The notes under the pieces were generated by a model. That model did not search any database, was not told the origin of the DNA, and saw nothing but the letters and a program-made list of their open reading frames with translations. Positions 45,078 through 55,734 of a stretch of 64,000 bases of DNA are shown piece by piece. Origin of the DNA: Vallitalea sp. (GTDB taxonomy: Bacteria > Bacillota > Clostridia > Lachnospirales > Vallitaleaceae); the NCBI GenBank assembly GCA_025210235.1, contig JAOASG010000019.1:1-64000 (forward strand). Reading direction: 5' to 3'. How positions within the stretch are numbered: position 1 is the first letter of the stretch; each line of letters starts with the position of its first letter. A program made the translations under genes and the position numbers.

Positions 45078-46311
45078 TAATTTTGGATATAAAAAAACAT
45101 ATGACGATTTCTATAGATATATATCAAGCATTATTTATTTATACGACGCTGATATAGTTGGTATCATTGAGATAGTATCTAGTCAAGGGGTATCCATTGC
45201 AGAAAATTTAGTTAAAATACTTAATTCCATAGTTAATCCACCTGGATTATATTATTGGCAAATGGTTGTTTCTGATCAATTTTTAAAGGGTGGCCATTAC
45301 GAGCAATATATCATTCTTTATAAATGTAACATTAATATTTTGCAAATGAATCATTATGGATTAGTTGGCATTATAAATGATCATGATTTTCATAACGTTT
45401 TTAATAGTTTGAACTATCCACCAGGTGATCCAAGAATACATAATTTTTATAATGAATTAATTAACAATAATTATATTGACGATGGATATAGAGTACCTAG
45501 TACAACTTGGTCTCTTTTAAATAACGGATATACTGTTAAACTTCCTCATATTACTAATGATCCAAACATAGAACGAGATATCTCCAATATTTTATTACAA
45601 GCAAAACCATATTATTTTTCAGAATATTGGGATGACCGAACTCCATTTAGAGTTGATTTTACCCTTATGAATAATGTTCCTTTATCAGTTTATTTGTTTC
45701 ATGCTCCTGCACCAGGCTATAATGCTCATTTTGGTAATAGTCAATTAGGTCAAATATCTGAGTTAGCTACATTAGATAACGTTGTTTTAATGGGTGATTT
45801 TAACATTAAACAAAATGAGCTTAATAAACAACTCAATTTATGGTATTTTAATACAACTACTGGCGAAACAGAACTTTATCAAGCTAATGGAAATAACTGT
45901 TTGATAAAAATATTTCAAACTTTAACAGGCCCAAATGCCTACGGTTTGTCATTTTTATCTTACAAAAAAGAGTTAGATAATACTCCAACAAGTCTAGTTG
46001 TTGGTCCTATAGCTCCTAATGTTACAGATCCTAACAAAGTATATTCCTCAACATACGATAACTTTTTTATTAAAAAAACTCAATTGGGTAATTCAATTCC
46101 TTATAGAATTGATACTATTTCATTTTTAACAAATCAAACATACTTTCTTTTTTCTACTCAATATGCCGTAAATATATATAATAATTGGTTAACAGCTCAT
46201 AACCAAAATCCTTTTCTTTTACCTATACCTACCAATTTATCAGAAGCATTTAATGTTTATCGTTATCCAATAAGTGATCATGTTCCAATATTATTATGTG
46301 TAGATTACTAG
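45043..46311 (+). CDS. Endonuclease/exonuclease/phosphatase (DNase I-like) family protein
   Basis: About 422 residues. All core EEP residues are visible in order: Asn in KIMSWNINNFG, Glu in DADIVGIIEIV, His in YLFHAPAPGYN, Asp/Asn in VLMGDFNIKQ, Asp/His in YPISDHVPILL. It should be a metal-dependent phosphodiesterase or phosphatase; nuclease, sphingomyelinase-like or inositol-phosphatase activities are all possible. No signal peptide. An ATG at 45022 is in frame, but GTG at 45043 follows GGTGGAG and gives the compact N-terminus PKLKIMSWN. It overlaps the 1131-residue gene and precedes the giant gene by 61 bases. Confidence 0.82.
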   Translation: MPKLKIMSWNINNFGYKKTYDDFYRYISSIIYLYDADIVGIIEIVSSQGVSIAENLVKILNSIVNPPGLYYWQMVVSDQFLKGGHYEQYIILYKCNINILQMNHYGLVGIINDHDFHNVFNSLNYPPGDPRIHNFYNELINNNYIDDGYRVPSTTWSLLNNGYTVKLPHITNDPNIERDISNILLQAKPYYFSEYWDDRTPFRVDFTLMNNVPLSVYLFHAPAPGYNAHFGNSQLGQISELATLDNVVLMGDFNIKQNELNKQLNLWYFNTTTGETELYQANGNNCLIKIFQTLTGPNAYGLSFLSYKKELDNTPTSLVVGPIAPNVTDPNKVYSSTYDNFFIKKTQLGNSIPYRIDTISFLTNQTYFLFSTQYAVNIYNNWLTAHNQNPFLLPIPTNLSEAFNVYRYPISDHVPILLCVDY

Positions 46312-46372
46312 TAATTTGTTCTTTTTATGAATTAATCTAAATAATACTTTAATTAGAGAGGAGGAATCAATC

Positions 46373-49300
46373 ATGAACTTAAAACAATTATTATCACTAA
46401 TTAATAATATGTATAATACGTCAACAAAAGAAATTAATCTTAACTCAGCTACAATTGGACAAACAAGTATAACTGAACTCTTTCATACTATTATTAATAG
46501 TAATATTTTATCTATTACTAATGTAACAGAGCATATAAGACCTCAAATAATTGATAACTATATATTCTTTGGAGGAGAAGTTTTACTTTTTAATCAATCC
46601 TTTCAATCGGAATTTAAGCTAGAAATAGAAGAATCGAATATTATATTGATAATAACCTTATGGTTAAGTAAAGATTGGAAATTCAAATCTTCATTTAATT
46701 ATTTAGATATGTCTATTTTTGATACTATAACTCTTAATCCTGCATATATTAAAGATGATACTAATAAAAAAGAGTTACCTGCTTTATTATTATGTTCTGC
46801 TAACTATAATGATGTTACAAGACAAATTACTTTAAAAAATGGTATTAATTTTTATGGATATTTTAATACTAATAAAGGTGTTTTTAAACAATTAAATAAA
46901 ATGTTATCCTTATCTTCTTCTAAACCTTCTTATGGAAATATAACATATAAAAACAATAATAATAAACGAATTCCATTAATAAATATCCATATTAATACTG
47001 TACAAATAAATCTATTTCCTAAACATAAACTAACTCTTTATATTGATTTAGTAACAGAAACTATAGATAAAAACAGTACTCGGCCATTAATAAGTGCTAT
47101 TAAAATAACATCCAAACTTTCAATAAGCGAAAAAGAAGTCTTTTTCTATAGTTATATTAATAATGAACTCATGGGAATAATTGATTTAACAAGTAATTCA
47201 CTTATACCCCTACCAAATAAAAATGAATTAAATAAATATATTGGAAATAGTTCATTTTTAAATCTAATCCCAAAAGAACTTATTGATTTATCTAGTATAA
47301 ACGTTTCAGAAATCAGATTTGGTCTTAACATTACTTCATTAGCATTAGAATTTTCAAAATTGACACTGTGTCCAAAAACAAAAGAACTTGTTATTATCCC
47401 AAATATAATTGAAATTCAAGAACCACAATTACATCTTGAATTGTTTAATCTTTTTAATAGTAATAGAACTAAAATGTTTTTTAGATTAACTGGTGACTTA
47501 ATTATTGGTAACGCTACCTTCGATGCTATTTATAACTTAGAAGGTACTCAGATTCATTTTCAGTTGAGCGATGGTGAAGAAATAGACATTAATAATGTAT
47601 TTACTCATTTTTTTAATCAGGACTTTTATTTTACATCTGCTAAAATTAGTGAAATGGATATTACAGTATCTAATTTTCCTAATGATACCTCTTATACGTT
47701 TAATGCTATCGTAAGTGATGTGGTTAAATTAAATTTTGGTAATATTAACTTTGAATTGGAATCCATTTCACTTAACTTTTCTCATAATAAAAATGGCTAT
47801 TCTGGTAATATAAGAAGTATTCTTATCATATGCAATATACCTTTTGTACTAAATGGAAATTATCCTGGACCACAAAAAAACATTATATTTGAAAGTAAAT
47901 TAGATGAAAATTATGTTATTAAAGCATCTGAGCTTATAAGTTTATTTTGGGGTCCACTTGAAAACCCTTTCTTCTCAGATGATTTGAGTGTAACAAAAAT
48001 GGGAATATCTATTACAATTCCACCAAAAGGTTCTGCCCACAAAAAAATATATTCATTTGATGGACAACTAGATTTTAAGTTTCGTATGGGAAATATCAAC
48101 ATAAATGAAATAGCCACAATTCATTTTGAAAATGGTAATACAGAAAATGACTCTCAATCATATATTACATGTAGTACCCTTATTGAAAATATTAATGCTC
48201 AAGTAGATATTACATATGATTTTAAAAAACATAATGAACTCTCTGTTTATTGGGCAGGATTTGGAGGTATTTACAATTTCACAAATAAAATTATAACCTT
48301 TTCTATTGAAAAATGGACTTTAGGTGAACTCATAAAAGAACTATATAAACTAGTTGACTCTTCATCTAACTTTTCTTTAAAAGAACCTTGGAATATACTT
48401 AATCATATAAGCTTAGATAACTTTATTATTATATTTAATATGGATAAAAAACAAATTAATTTTGAATATTCTCTTCCTTCGCCATTACATTTAGGTTTTA
48501 TTTCTCTTGATGGATTAAGTATTAATAAAGAAGATAATTCAATGAAAATAGGTATAGAAGGAAGTTTTTTAGGAAAAAAAATCGAAGATGATGATCCTTT
48601 AGGGCAAAATAATATGCAAGACATTAATAATATGCCTAGTGTCCCAGGTCTTGGAAATAATTACTTTAAATTATACTATTTAGGCTTAGGTCAACACATT
48701 GCACTCTCTCCTACTAAAAATCTTAATTCTATAGAAGAAGCAACTAAATCATTAATGCACGTATTTAAGCAACCCGAAAGACCTAAAAAAACACTACCTA
48801 TATTACCCATATCATCTTCTAAATCTCCATCCCAAAGCAGCCTAATATATAATGAAAATAGTAATTGGCTAATTGGTACTAAAATGAAAATAATAGATAC
48901 TATAGATATTAGCATTATATTTAATGATCCTAATTTATATGGTCTATTAATAGAACTTTCCGGTCCAAAATCAAAGACTTTTAATGGATTAAAATTTGAA
49001 ATAATGTATAAAAAAGTAACAGACAATATAGGCGTATATCAAACAGAATTAAAACTACCCGATACAATGAGATATATGGAATTTGGATCTATTTCTGTAA
49101 CTCTTCCAGTTGTAGATTTACAAATATATACAAATGGAAATTTTATGATTGATGTAGGTTTTCCAAAAAACTTAGATTTTTCAAGATCAGTAACCATTGA
49201 AGCATTTCCTTATGTAGGTTCCGGTGGATTTTACTTTGGCAAACTATCAAGTAATACGTCAAGTAATGTTCCAAAAACACCAAATGGTAAATTTAATCCT

Positions 49301-52300
49301 GTAATAGCCTTCGGTCTAGGTCTACAATTGGGTTTTGGAAAAGACATTCATAAAGGTCTGTTAACTGCTGGATTAAGCTTAACTGCCATTGGTATTTTTG
49401 AGGGAATACTAGGTTTTTATATTCCTAATAATAAAAACTATCCTGGCGAAGGAGATCATTATTATAAAGTTCAAGGTACATTTGGTATTGTTGGTCATTT
49501 ATATGGAAAAGTAGAATTTGCTATTGTATCAGCTAGAGTTGATATAATGATATATACAACAATAACTACCTCCATTGAATCCTATAACTCTATTCCTATA
49601 GATATAGAAGCCAAAGTAAAAATTTCATTAAAAGTTTCGATTCACGCTGGTTTATTTAAGATTCATATTCATTACAAATTTTCTTCAAAAATATCAGCTT
49701 CATTCGTTATTGGTAAAGACACAAGACAATCTGCCCCTTGGAATATTGATCCTTCTGCTAAATACAATATTTTAAATGATATCAATTATAACCCTATAAA
49801 AATGAATTTCAAACCCTTATTAATAGAAAATGAACAAAAACAACTTATTAATCTTTATTTTATACCTCATTTAACATTGGGCAGTGATAGCAATGGCTAT
49901 AACACTCCAAAATATGTCGGAATGTTATATATTGAGTCTTTATCAAAAGATACAAATAAACCATCTTCATTTGACCATTTAGTTATTGGTTTATTTATAT
50001 GGATAATTAATTCTTACATAAATACCTCAAAAGATAATATTTCCTATAATGATTTATTGAATAAAAATATTAATATTAGTGATTTAAAAAATATATATTT
50101 AAATTTCATTAAAAATAATAATGGGGTATTCACAAAACAACAGATAATGGATTTTTTATATAGTTATTTTAAAATAAACATAATATCACCAAATCATAGT
50201 CAGAACTATTTGGGACAGAACGAGATTAATGGAACTGTCTTTCCTATGATTCCTGATTTTAAATTAATAAGTACATTAAATGATAAAGTTATTACAGAAG
50301 TTGATTTTAATACAAATACTCCTTGTTCAAAAGAATTTCTTCAAGAGATTCAAAAATTGTTTAGTACAATGGATGTAAATTATAAGCATTGTTTAGAAAA
50401 AAAACTTAGTAAAATAGAATTAAATAAAAATGATACTTATAATTATTCAGCTATAGATAATTTTTCTATGTCAACTATTGTATTTACTGATTATTTTATG
50501 ATGATTGCAAGATTTATAATTGAAGAAGCTATAGATATTTTTTCAAGTTATACGTATAACTTCAAAGGGAAAAATCTCGCTGACATATATAAAGAGTATG
50601 GTAATCAACTAATTATTGAAGAAGTACTTAAAATAAATAAGGATTTATTGCTAAATTGTGGATTAGTTATACAAATACCTGATATAAAATATGTCATTAA
50701 GGCTAATGATAACTTACAAGACATCTTGAATTTATATCCCCCTTTAGAAATAAATGATTTAAATATAACTGGTATTATAGATGTTACCGGATTAATTGAA
50801 GAAGGAACAAAAATAAACATAAAAAATTATAAACCCTATATTGTTAAGCAAAATGACTCAATAATAACAATAAGTAATAACCTAACACCATTAAAACAGG
50901 ATATCAAAATAAGTACTCTTCAAATACTACAATCATTAAAAGATGCAAGGTTTTTAAAACCTTTAGTTGAAGTAACCCTTCCTATTGTTTTATATAAAAC
51001 AATAGAAAATGATACTTTATTAAATATAACTACTAGATATAATGTTTCCTTTAAATCTATTGCATCAAATATACATAACTGCCAAATTATTGATTTATAT
51101 AAGGAAGCTAATATATCTTTACCTCAACTTGTAATATTACCTTTAAAAAAGATTATATGTCAGATATATAATAGAAATAATTTATCTAAAATAGCTGGGA
51201 TGATAAGTCGCTTTTTACTTCATGGATTACGTTTACCAAATAATAAATTTGAAGATAAGTATAACACAAGTCCTCTTTATGAACTTATAGGGCAACAAAT
51301 AGATATCCCTGATTTACACCAAAATGATAAGTATTCTATTATGTTAATTAATGAGAATAATAATTGGTGTTCACTTAATAATAGAAATGACTCTCAGACT
51401 CTTCAGGTAGATATTGATAACCATGAAATTAGTCGTATTAATGCGTTAAAATCTTTAAATATTAATTTTGATTCTGATATTCTACAACTTAAACCATTAC
51501 CTGTTGCTAAACTTTTACCTATAACGATACCTGTAAATTCATATACGCCCTTTTACTATCCTGGATCACTGAACTTATCCATAGGAACTCAAATACCTCA
51601 GATAACTCCTACTATTACAATGTGGCAATTATCATCATTATCTATGAATACATGTTTATGGGAAAATGGTAGCTCTATAGATGTTAACATAAAAACTAAT
51701 AATACTACTCAAACAAAAAATTTATCAAACTATAGTTGGTCCACATTAATATCTATTCAAATACATAAGCTTCAAAAAAATAAATCTAAATATCTTTGTA
51801 ATACTTATGAAGTTATTGGTGCAGATGAACAAGGTATTATATATCTTGAAAAATTACTACAGCAAACTCAATCGGATAGTATAATAGATAATATTAGATT
51901 ACTTTATGAGCCTTCTCTAATAAATGGGACTAGTAAAGGATTAACCTCCCAATTAGATAATGAATATAATATGGGACTAATACAGTGTAATATATCTACT
52001 GATACCCACCCTATAGAAGAATTACCAATAATCTCTAAGCCAATTAATAATACTAAAAATACTATTAATAGCCCTATGGACTTTTTAAGTCTTTTATGGA
52101 AATGTAGCATAACTAGAAGTGGTGGATATTATCTATATTATAATGCATCTGAATCAGGAGATGGGTTACCTAATAATATTTTTAACGAAAATGGGATTGG
52201 AAATATTAATATACTTGTTACTTATAAAAATAAAAATCTCACTTCATATGCTAACTATATTATAACTTCTGACCCAATTAATATTAGTACTACGCTATCC

Positions 52301-55300
52301 ATAGAAGCTCCTAGTATACAAACAAAATCAAGTATTTTACAGCCTGGTAATATAGGTTTTGAATTAATAAGGACCTCTCCAAAAGATTATAACCCTATTA
52401 TCCCTTATCCAATACCCTCTACAAAGGAGAGTATGGTACAAGATATGATTTATTTAAACGAACATTATAATCTCTTAGGATATAAATTAAAGAGTAATAA
52501 ATATTTAAAAGCTACGCCTGAAGTATTAATACCTATTAGCCCACAAACCGAACAATATAATAATAATGATAGTTGGTATTATAATAAAATAATACCTACC
52601 TATAAGTTTTCAAATAATAAAATATGCAATAACGAATTAGCTTATCCATCCATTGAAAATAATCCTTATTCTTTAATAGGCGGCTTCGCAGAAATAGGAT
52701 TGAGTTTTAGAGATATATTTGGTAATAAAATAAACAATACTATATCTCATCAAAATTTAACTGTTGATATTAACTATACAGATAATTTAATAAGCCTTAA
52801 CTCATTACCCAATATAGTATCTTCTTATTATTTTAGAATAGTAAATGAAGAAAGTACTTTATTTGTTGAATTTGATTTTGATACTAGTAAATATGCCAAC
52901 ATTAATAACAGTAAAGTAATCAATCAAGCAAAACTAGACGCAATAATTTATAGCAAACTATATTATCAACTTATTCAAGATGATGTTAAATTATATTTAT
53001 CAACAACAATTAATAATTCAAAAGAATATAAAAAAGGTGTTCCCTATAATTTAAATAAAGAAGAGTTGCTTAATTATATAGGTAATATATATAAATATTT
53101 AATGAGTATCTCAGACCGTAAAAATAACGATAATATATTAAAAACTAAAAATTATATTATTAGTACCTCTGTAGAATTATCAAATAGCCAAAATATATTT
53201 CCATTAATAGTTACTATAACTACTGAACGAACAGCTCATATTCATCCTGATTTTCAAGAAGTATCAAATGTTAAAAAAAGTATTAATAAAATAGAACCAT
53301 TAAAAAAGAAAGAAAATAATTCATTAACAACTTTTGCAGAAAATTTTGAAGCAACTTTTAATACAAATTCTACAAGAACCTTAAAACTTGCTATAGGAAT
53401 GAATAAAGACGACTCTCAAAATAAGCATTTATGGGTAGTTCAATTTGATAAAAATGGAGAAAATGGTATTTCAATTTGTATTAGCAAAAATAATACTAAT
53501 TTCTATGCCCCTATACCATTAGAAAACAGCTTACAAACATATGATAATATACCAATTACACCATATATAACCGGTCAAGATTTTATTTTAGGCCAGAATG
53601 CTTCTTTTGAAACTTTTAAAAATATTGATTTAGATAAATGGGGCAAAGTCTTTCTTAATGCAATAGATGATTTTTTATCTCCAGAATATGCCGTACCTGC
53701 ATATCTACTAGATAATGGAAAAACTTTAAATGAAATATTAGATAGTAAATATCAATTAGCTGAAGCAATTACTGGTACAATTGATAAAATACTCAATAAT
53801 AAAACTGATAATTGTGAAGGAATAATACATGCACGAGAAAAGTTCAAACAACAATTACTTATTAAATTATCAAATGCTTATTCTATTAATACAATCGTGC
53901 AAAACAATATTGAAATTAAATCACAATTTACTGGAAGCAATATACTTGATAAAAAACCTTATGTTCCTAAATTATATGGTAAAATGTGCGGTAATAATGC
54001 AAAGCCTATTATTTCAAAGTACGCATCAATAATTGATACAGCTTCATTATCTAAAGGTTATACATTATCAACTTCTAAAATACCTCTTGGTAACGGACAG
54101 TCCTTTATTACTTATTGTTTCTGTGCTGATGAAGCACAAAAGCATAGTAGCTTTATGTTTGAGCAAATGAAAATAAACATAAGTCATATAGAATTTAATA
54201 TAAATGAAATTACAGGTATGGATGGTTATAAATCTTCGTCATGGCTACGTTTTATACTACCTTTAGAAAAAGAATTTGAAGATGTTGGCTCTGTTGAAAT
54301 TCCTATTCCACTAAGAGAATATCCTGTACCACCCTCTATTTTATCTCAGGAAGCTATTTATAATAATTACAATTTAGAACAAGAAATAACTATCAATAAC
54401 GCTAGAAAATGGATTTATTGCTATTGCTATCAAAAATCAGAAATATCACAAGACGAAATTTATACTCAAGTACAATTTAATGTTCCAACCCATGCAAAAA
54501 CAAAGAAAAGTTTATTAGCTGAAAATAATCTACCAAAGGCACTAGCTGAATTTATATCCCAATACGAAAAGATTAAATCTGATTTTAGAAAATATTTAAC
54601 AAAAATAAACCTTAATACCATTCAAGCTGATACACAAACTTATGATAAAGCAATCAGTTGTGTAAAAGCCTTCAATACCTTAGTAAATAATGTTACGATA
54701 GAATGGGGTAAATGGAATCAGCATGGCTCAAAAGATACATTAAGTTTAAATCAAAAAGTTAAAACACTTAATTATAGAATTTATAATGAAGCTTATTCCA
54801 AAAAAGGTTATAAAAACCCTCTTTATCTACAAAAAGTACAAGGAATAGAAACAGATTCTATGCCTTTAGTAAAAATAAACGATTATAAAAGTGAACAAAT
54901 TTCAAATGGTAATTATCTATTTTATAATAAAGATAAAGATGGTAGTAAAAACTATCTTACATATGAAGAAGGTGTACTAATAAAATCAAGAAATATTAAT
55001 TTTAAACTAGATATATTAAATTACCAAAATGCTTGGGCAGGTATTTATTTAACTAGAAATAATAATTTAGTTTCTTCATATCCAACAAATAGTAATTTTA
55101 TATATTCTACACCTATAGTTAGATTTTATGAAATTCTAACACCTTTACTTCAGTGTAATAGTACTATTAAATTAGAAAGTATTAATAATAAGGTATTGGA
55201 GTTAGAAACTCATTTACATAACCTTTTTAATGAATTATTAAAAGATAATCAAAACGAAAATGTAATATTGAAATTAGAATGTTTATATAGTTATTCTTTA

Positions 55301-55564
55301 ACTAATACTTATAAATCACCTACTATTCAACTACCAATAGTTTTAGTTCCTCCAAAAAGTATCAATATCTTACCGAGTAACGAATTTATTAGTGATTTAG
55401 CTAATAATATATTATCTTGGTTTTTTAATAACCAACCAATAAAAACCAATGGTACTATTCTATTTAAAGTTGAAATCTATTCTAATGATAATACTATGTT
55501 ACCAATAATTAAATTTGAGAATATAAAATTAAAAATAACAAGTATTTCAAATTTAGCACTATAA
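46373..55564 (+). CDS. Giant 3063-residue protein with LysM-like repeats
   Basis: A single intact frame of 9.2 kb; I do not recognise the family with confidence, though its beta-rich N-terminal half resembles the very large DUF6603-type proteins. Residues 1-940 are mostly predicted beta strands; 945-1130 is a Gly-rich, amphipathic section (VGSGGFYFGKLSS, FGLGLQLGFGKDIHKG, GIFEGILGFYIP, GTFGIVGHLYGKVEFAI) resembling membrane-inserting or barrel-like sequence. About 1430-1600 holds three LysM-like units (YVIKANDNLQDILN, YIVKQNDSIITISNNL, KTIENDTLLNITTRYN). 1600-3063 has mixed domains with many aromatic strands. No signal peptide. GAGAGGAGGAATCAATC precedes the ATG; a terminator overlaps its stop. 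Confidence 0.8.
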   Translation: MNLKQLLSLINNMYNTSTKEINLNSATIGQTSITELFHTIINSNILSITNVTEHIRPQIIDNYIFFGGEVLLFNQSFQSEFKLEIEESNIILIITLWLSKDWKFKSSFNYLDMSIFDTITLNPAYIKDDTNKKELPALLLCSANYNDVTRQITLKNGINFYGYFNTNKGVFKQLNKMLSLSSSKPSYGNITYKNNNNKRIPLINIHINTVQINLFPKHKLTLYIDLVTETIDKNSTRPLISAIKITSKLSISEKEVFFYSYINNELMGIIDLTSNSLIPLPNKNELNKYIGNSSFLNLIPKELIDLSSINVSEIRFGLNITSLALEFSKLTLCPKTKELVIIPNIIEIQEPQLHLELFNLFNSNRTKMFFRLTGDLIIGNATFDAIYNLEGTQIHFQLSDGEEIDINNVFTHFFNQDFYFTSAKISEMDITVSNFPNDTSYTFNAIVSDVVKLNFGNINFELESISLNFSHNKNGYSGNIRSILIICNIPFVLNGNYPGPQKNIIFESKLDENYVIKASELISLFWGPLENPFFSDDLSVTKMGISITIPPKGSAHKKIYSFDGQLDFKFRMGNININEIATIHFENGNTENDSQSYITCSTLIENINAQVDITYDFKKHNELSVYWAGFGGIYNFTNKIITFSIEKWTLGELIKELYKLVDSSSNFSLKEPWNILNHISLDNFIIIFNMDKKQINFEYSLPSPLHLGFISLDGLSINKEDNSMKIGIEGSFLGKKIEDDDPLGQNNMQDINNMPSVPGLGNNYFKLYYLGLGQHIALSPTKNLNSIEEATKSLMHVFKQPERPKKTLPILPISSSKSPSQSSLIYNENSNWLIGTKMKIIDTIDISIIFNDPNLYGLLIELSGPKSKTFNGLKFEIMYKKVTDNIGVYQTELKLPDTMRYMEFGSISVTLPVVDLQIYTNGNFMIDVGFPKNLDFSRSVTIEAFPYVGSGGFYFGKLSSNTSSNVPKTPNGKFNPVIAFGLGLQLGFGKDIHKGLLTAGLSLTAIGIFEGILGFYIPNNKNYPGEGDHYYKVQGTFGIVGHLYGKVEFAIVSARVDIMIYTTITTSIESYNSIPIDIEAKVKISLKVSIHAGLFKIHIHYKFSSKISASFVIGKDTRQSAPWNIDPSAKYNILNDINYNPIKMNFKPLLIENEQKQLINLYFIPHLTLGSDSNGYNTPKYVGMLYIESLSKDTNKPSSFDHLVIGLFIWIINSYINTSKDNISYNDLLNKNINISDLKNIYLNFIKNNNGVFTKQQIMDFLYSYFKINIISPNHSQNYLGQNEINGTVFPMIPDFKLISTLNDKVITEVDFNTNTPCSKEFLQEIQKLFSTMDVNYKHCLEKKLSKIELNKNDTYNYSAIDNFSMSTIVFTDYFMMIARFIIEEAIDIFSSYTYNFKGKNLADIYKEYGNQLIIEEVLKINKDLLLNCGLVIQIPDIKYVIKANDNLQDILNLYPPLEINDLNITGIIDVTGLIEEGTKINIKNYKPYIVKQNDSIITISNNLTPLKQDIKISTLQILQSLKDARFLKPLVEVTLPIVLYKTIENDTLLNITTRYNVSFKSIASNIHNCQIIDLYKEANISLPQLVILPLKKIICQIYNRNNLSKIAGMISRFLLHGLRLPNNKFEDKYNTSPLYELIGQQIDIPDLHQNDKYSIMLINENNNWCSLNNRNDSQTLQVDIDNHEISRINALKSLNINFDSDILQLKPLPVAKLLPITIPVNSYTPFYYPGSLNLSIGTQIPQITPTITMWQLSSLSMNTCLWENGSSIDVNIKTNNTTQTKNLSNYSWSTLISIQIHKLQKNKSKYLCNTYEVIGADEQGIIYLEKLLQQTQSDSIIDNIRLLYEPSLINGTSKGLTSQLDNEYNMGLIQCNISTDTHPIEELPIISKPINNTKNTINSPMDFLSLLWKCSITRSGGYYLYYNASESGDGLPNNIFNENGIGNINILVTYKNKNLTSYANYIITSDPINISTTLSIEAPSIQTKSSILQPGNIGFELIRTSPKDYNPIIPYPIPSTKESMVQDMIYLNEHYNLLGYKLKSNKYLKATPEVLIPISPQTEQYNNNDSWYYNKIIPTYKFSNNKICNNELAYPSIENNPYSLIGGFAEIGLSFRDIFGNKINNTISHQNLTVDINYTDNLISLNSLPNIVSSYYFRIVNEESTLFVEFDFDTSKYANINNSKVINQAKLDAIIYSKLYYQLIQDDVKLYLSTTINNSKEYKKGVPYNLNKEELLNYIGNIYKYLMSISDRKNNDNILKTKNYIISTSVELSNSQNIFPLIVTITTERTAHIHPDFQEVSNVKKSINKIEPLKKKENNSLTTFAENFEATFNTNSTRTLKLAIGMNKDDSQNKHLWVVQFDKNGENGISICISKNNTNFYAPIPLENSLQTYDNIPITPYITGQDFILGQNASFETFKNIDLDKWGKVFLNAIDDFLSPEYAVPAYLLDNGKTLNEILDSKYQLAEAITGTIDKILNNKTDNCEGIIHAREKFKQQLLIKLSNAYSINTIVQNNIEIKSQFTGSNILDKKPYVPKLYGKMCGNNAKPIISKYASIIDTASLSKGYTLSTSKIPLGNGQSFITYCFCADEAQKHSSFMFEQMKINISHIEFNINEITGMDGYKSSSWLRFILPLEKEFEDVGSVEIPIPLREYPVPPSILSQEAIYNNYNLEQEITINNARKWIYCYCYQKSEISQDEIYTQVQFNVPTHAKTKKSLLAENNLPKALAEFISQYEKIKSDFRKYLTKINLNTIQADTQTYDKAISCVKAFNTLVNNVTIEWGKWNQHGSKDTLSLNQKVKTLNYRIYNEAYSKKGYKNPLYLQKVQGIETDSMPLVKINDYKSEQISNGNYLFYNKDKDGSKNYLTYEEGVLIKSRNINFKLDILNYQNAWAGIYLTRNNNLVSSYPTNSNFIYSTPIVRFYEILTPLLQCNSTIKLESINNKVLELETHLHNLFNELLKDNQNENVILKLECLYSYSLTNTYKSPTIQLPIVLVPPKSINILPSNEFISDLANNILSWFFNNQPIKTNGTILFKVEIYSNDNTMLPIIKFENIKLKITSISNLAL

Positions 55565-55586
55565 TTTTTTCTTATAGTGCTTTTTT
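55556..55586 (+). terminator. Rho-independent terminator overlapping the giant gene's stop codon
   Basis: GCACTATAA (55556-55564, including the stop TAA) pairs with TTATAGTGC (55572-55580), followed by six T. It marks a sharp end of the 14.4-kb unit. Confidence 0.9.
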
Positions 55587-55734
55587 CATTGTATAAATAA
55601 GTCTAAATACCCAAATTTCTCTTCCATTTTTCACCAAAATAGTATAAAATATAATTTATCTTTCATATTATTTTACTTTCTAAATATGCCGATACAGTAA
55701 CTAATGAAAAAAAGCTAACTAAGGAGGGCACAAG

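Noticed and set aside
41188..55564. Prophage or contractile-tail cluster
   Set aside because: No integrase, capsid, sheath, terminase or holin-like gene is present; LysM-like units alone are not enough evidence.
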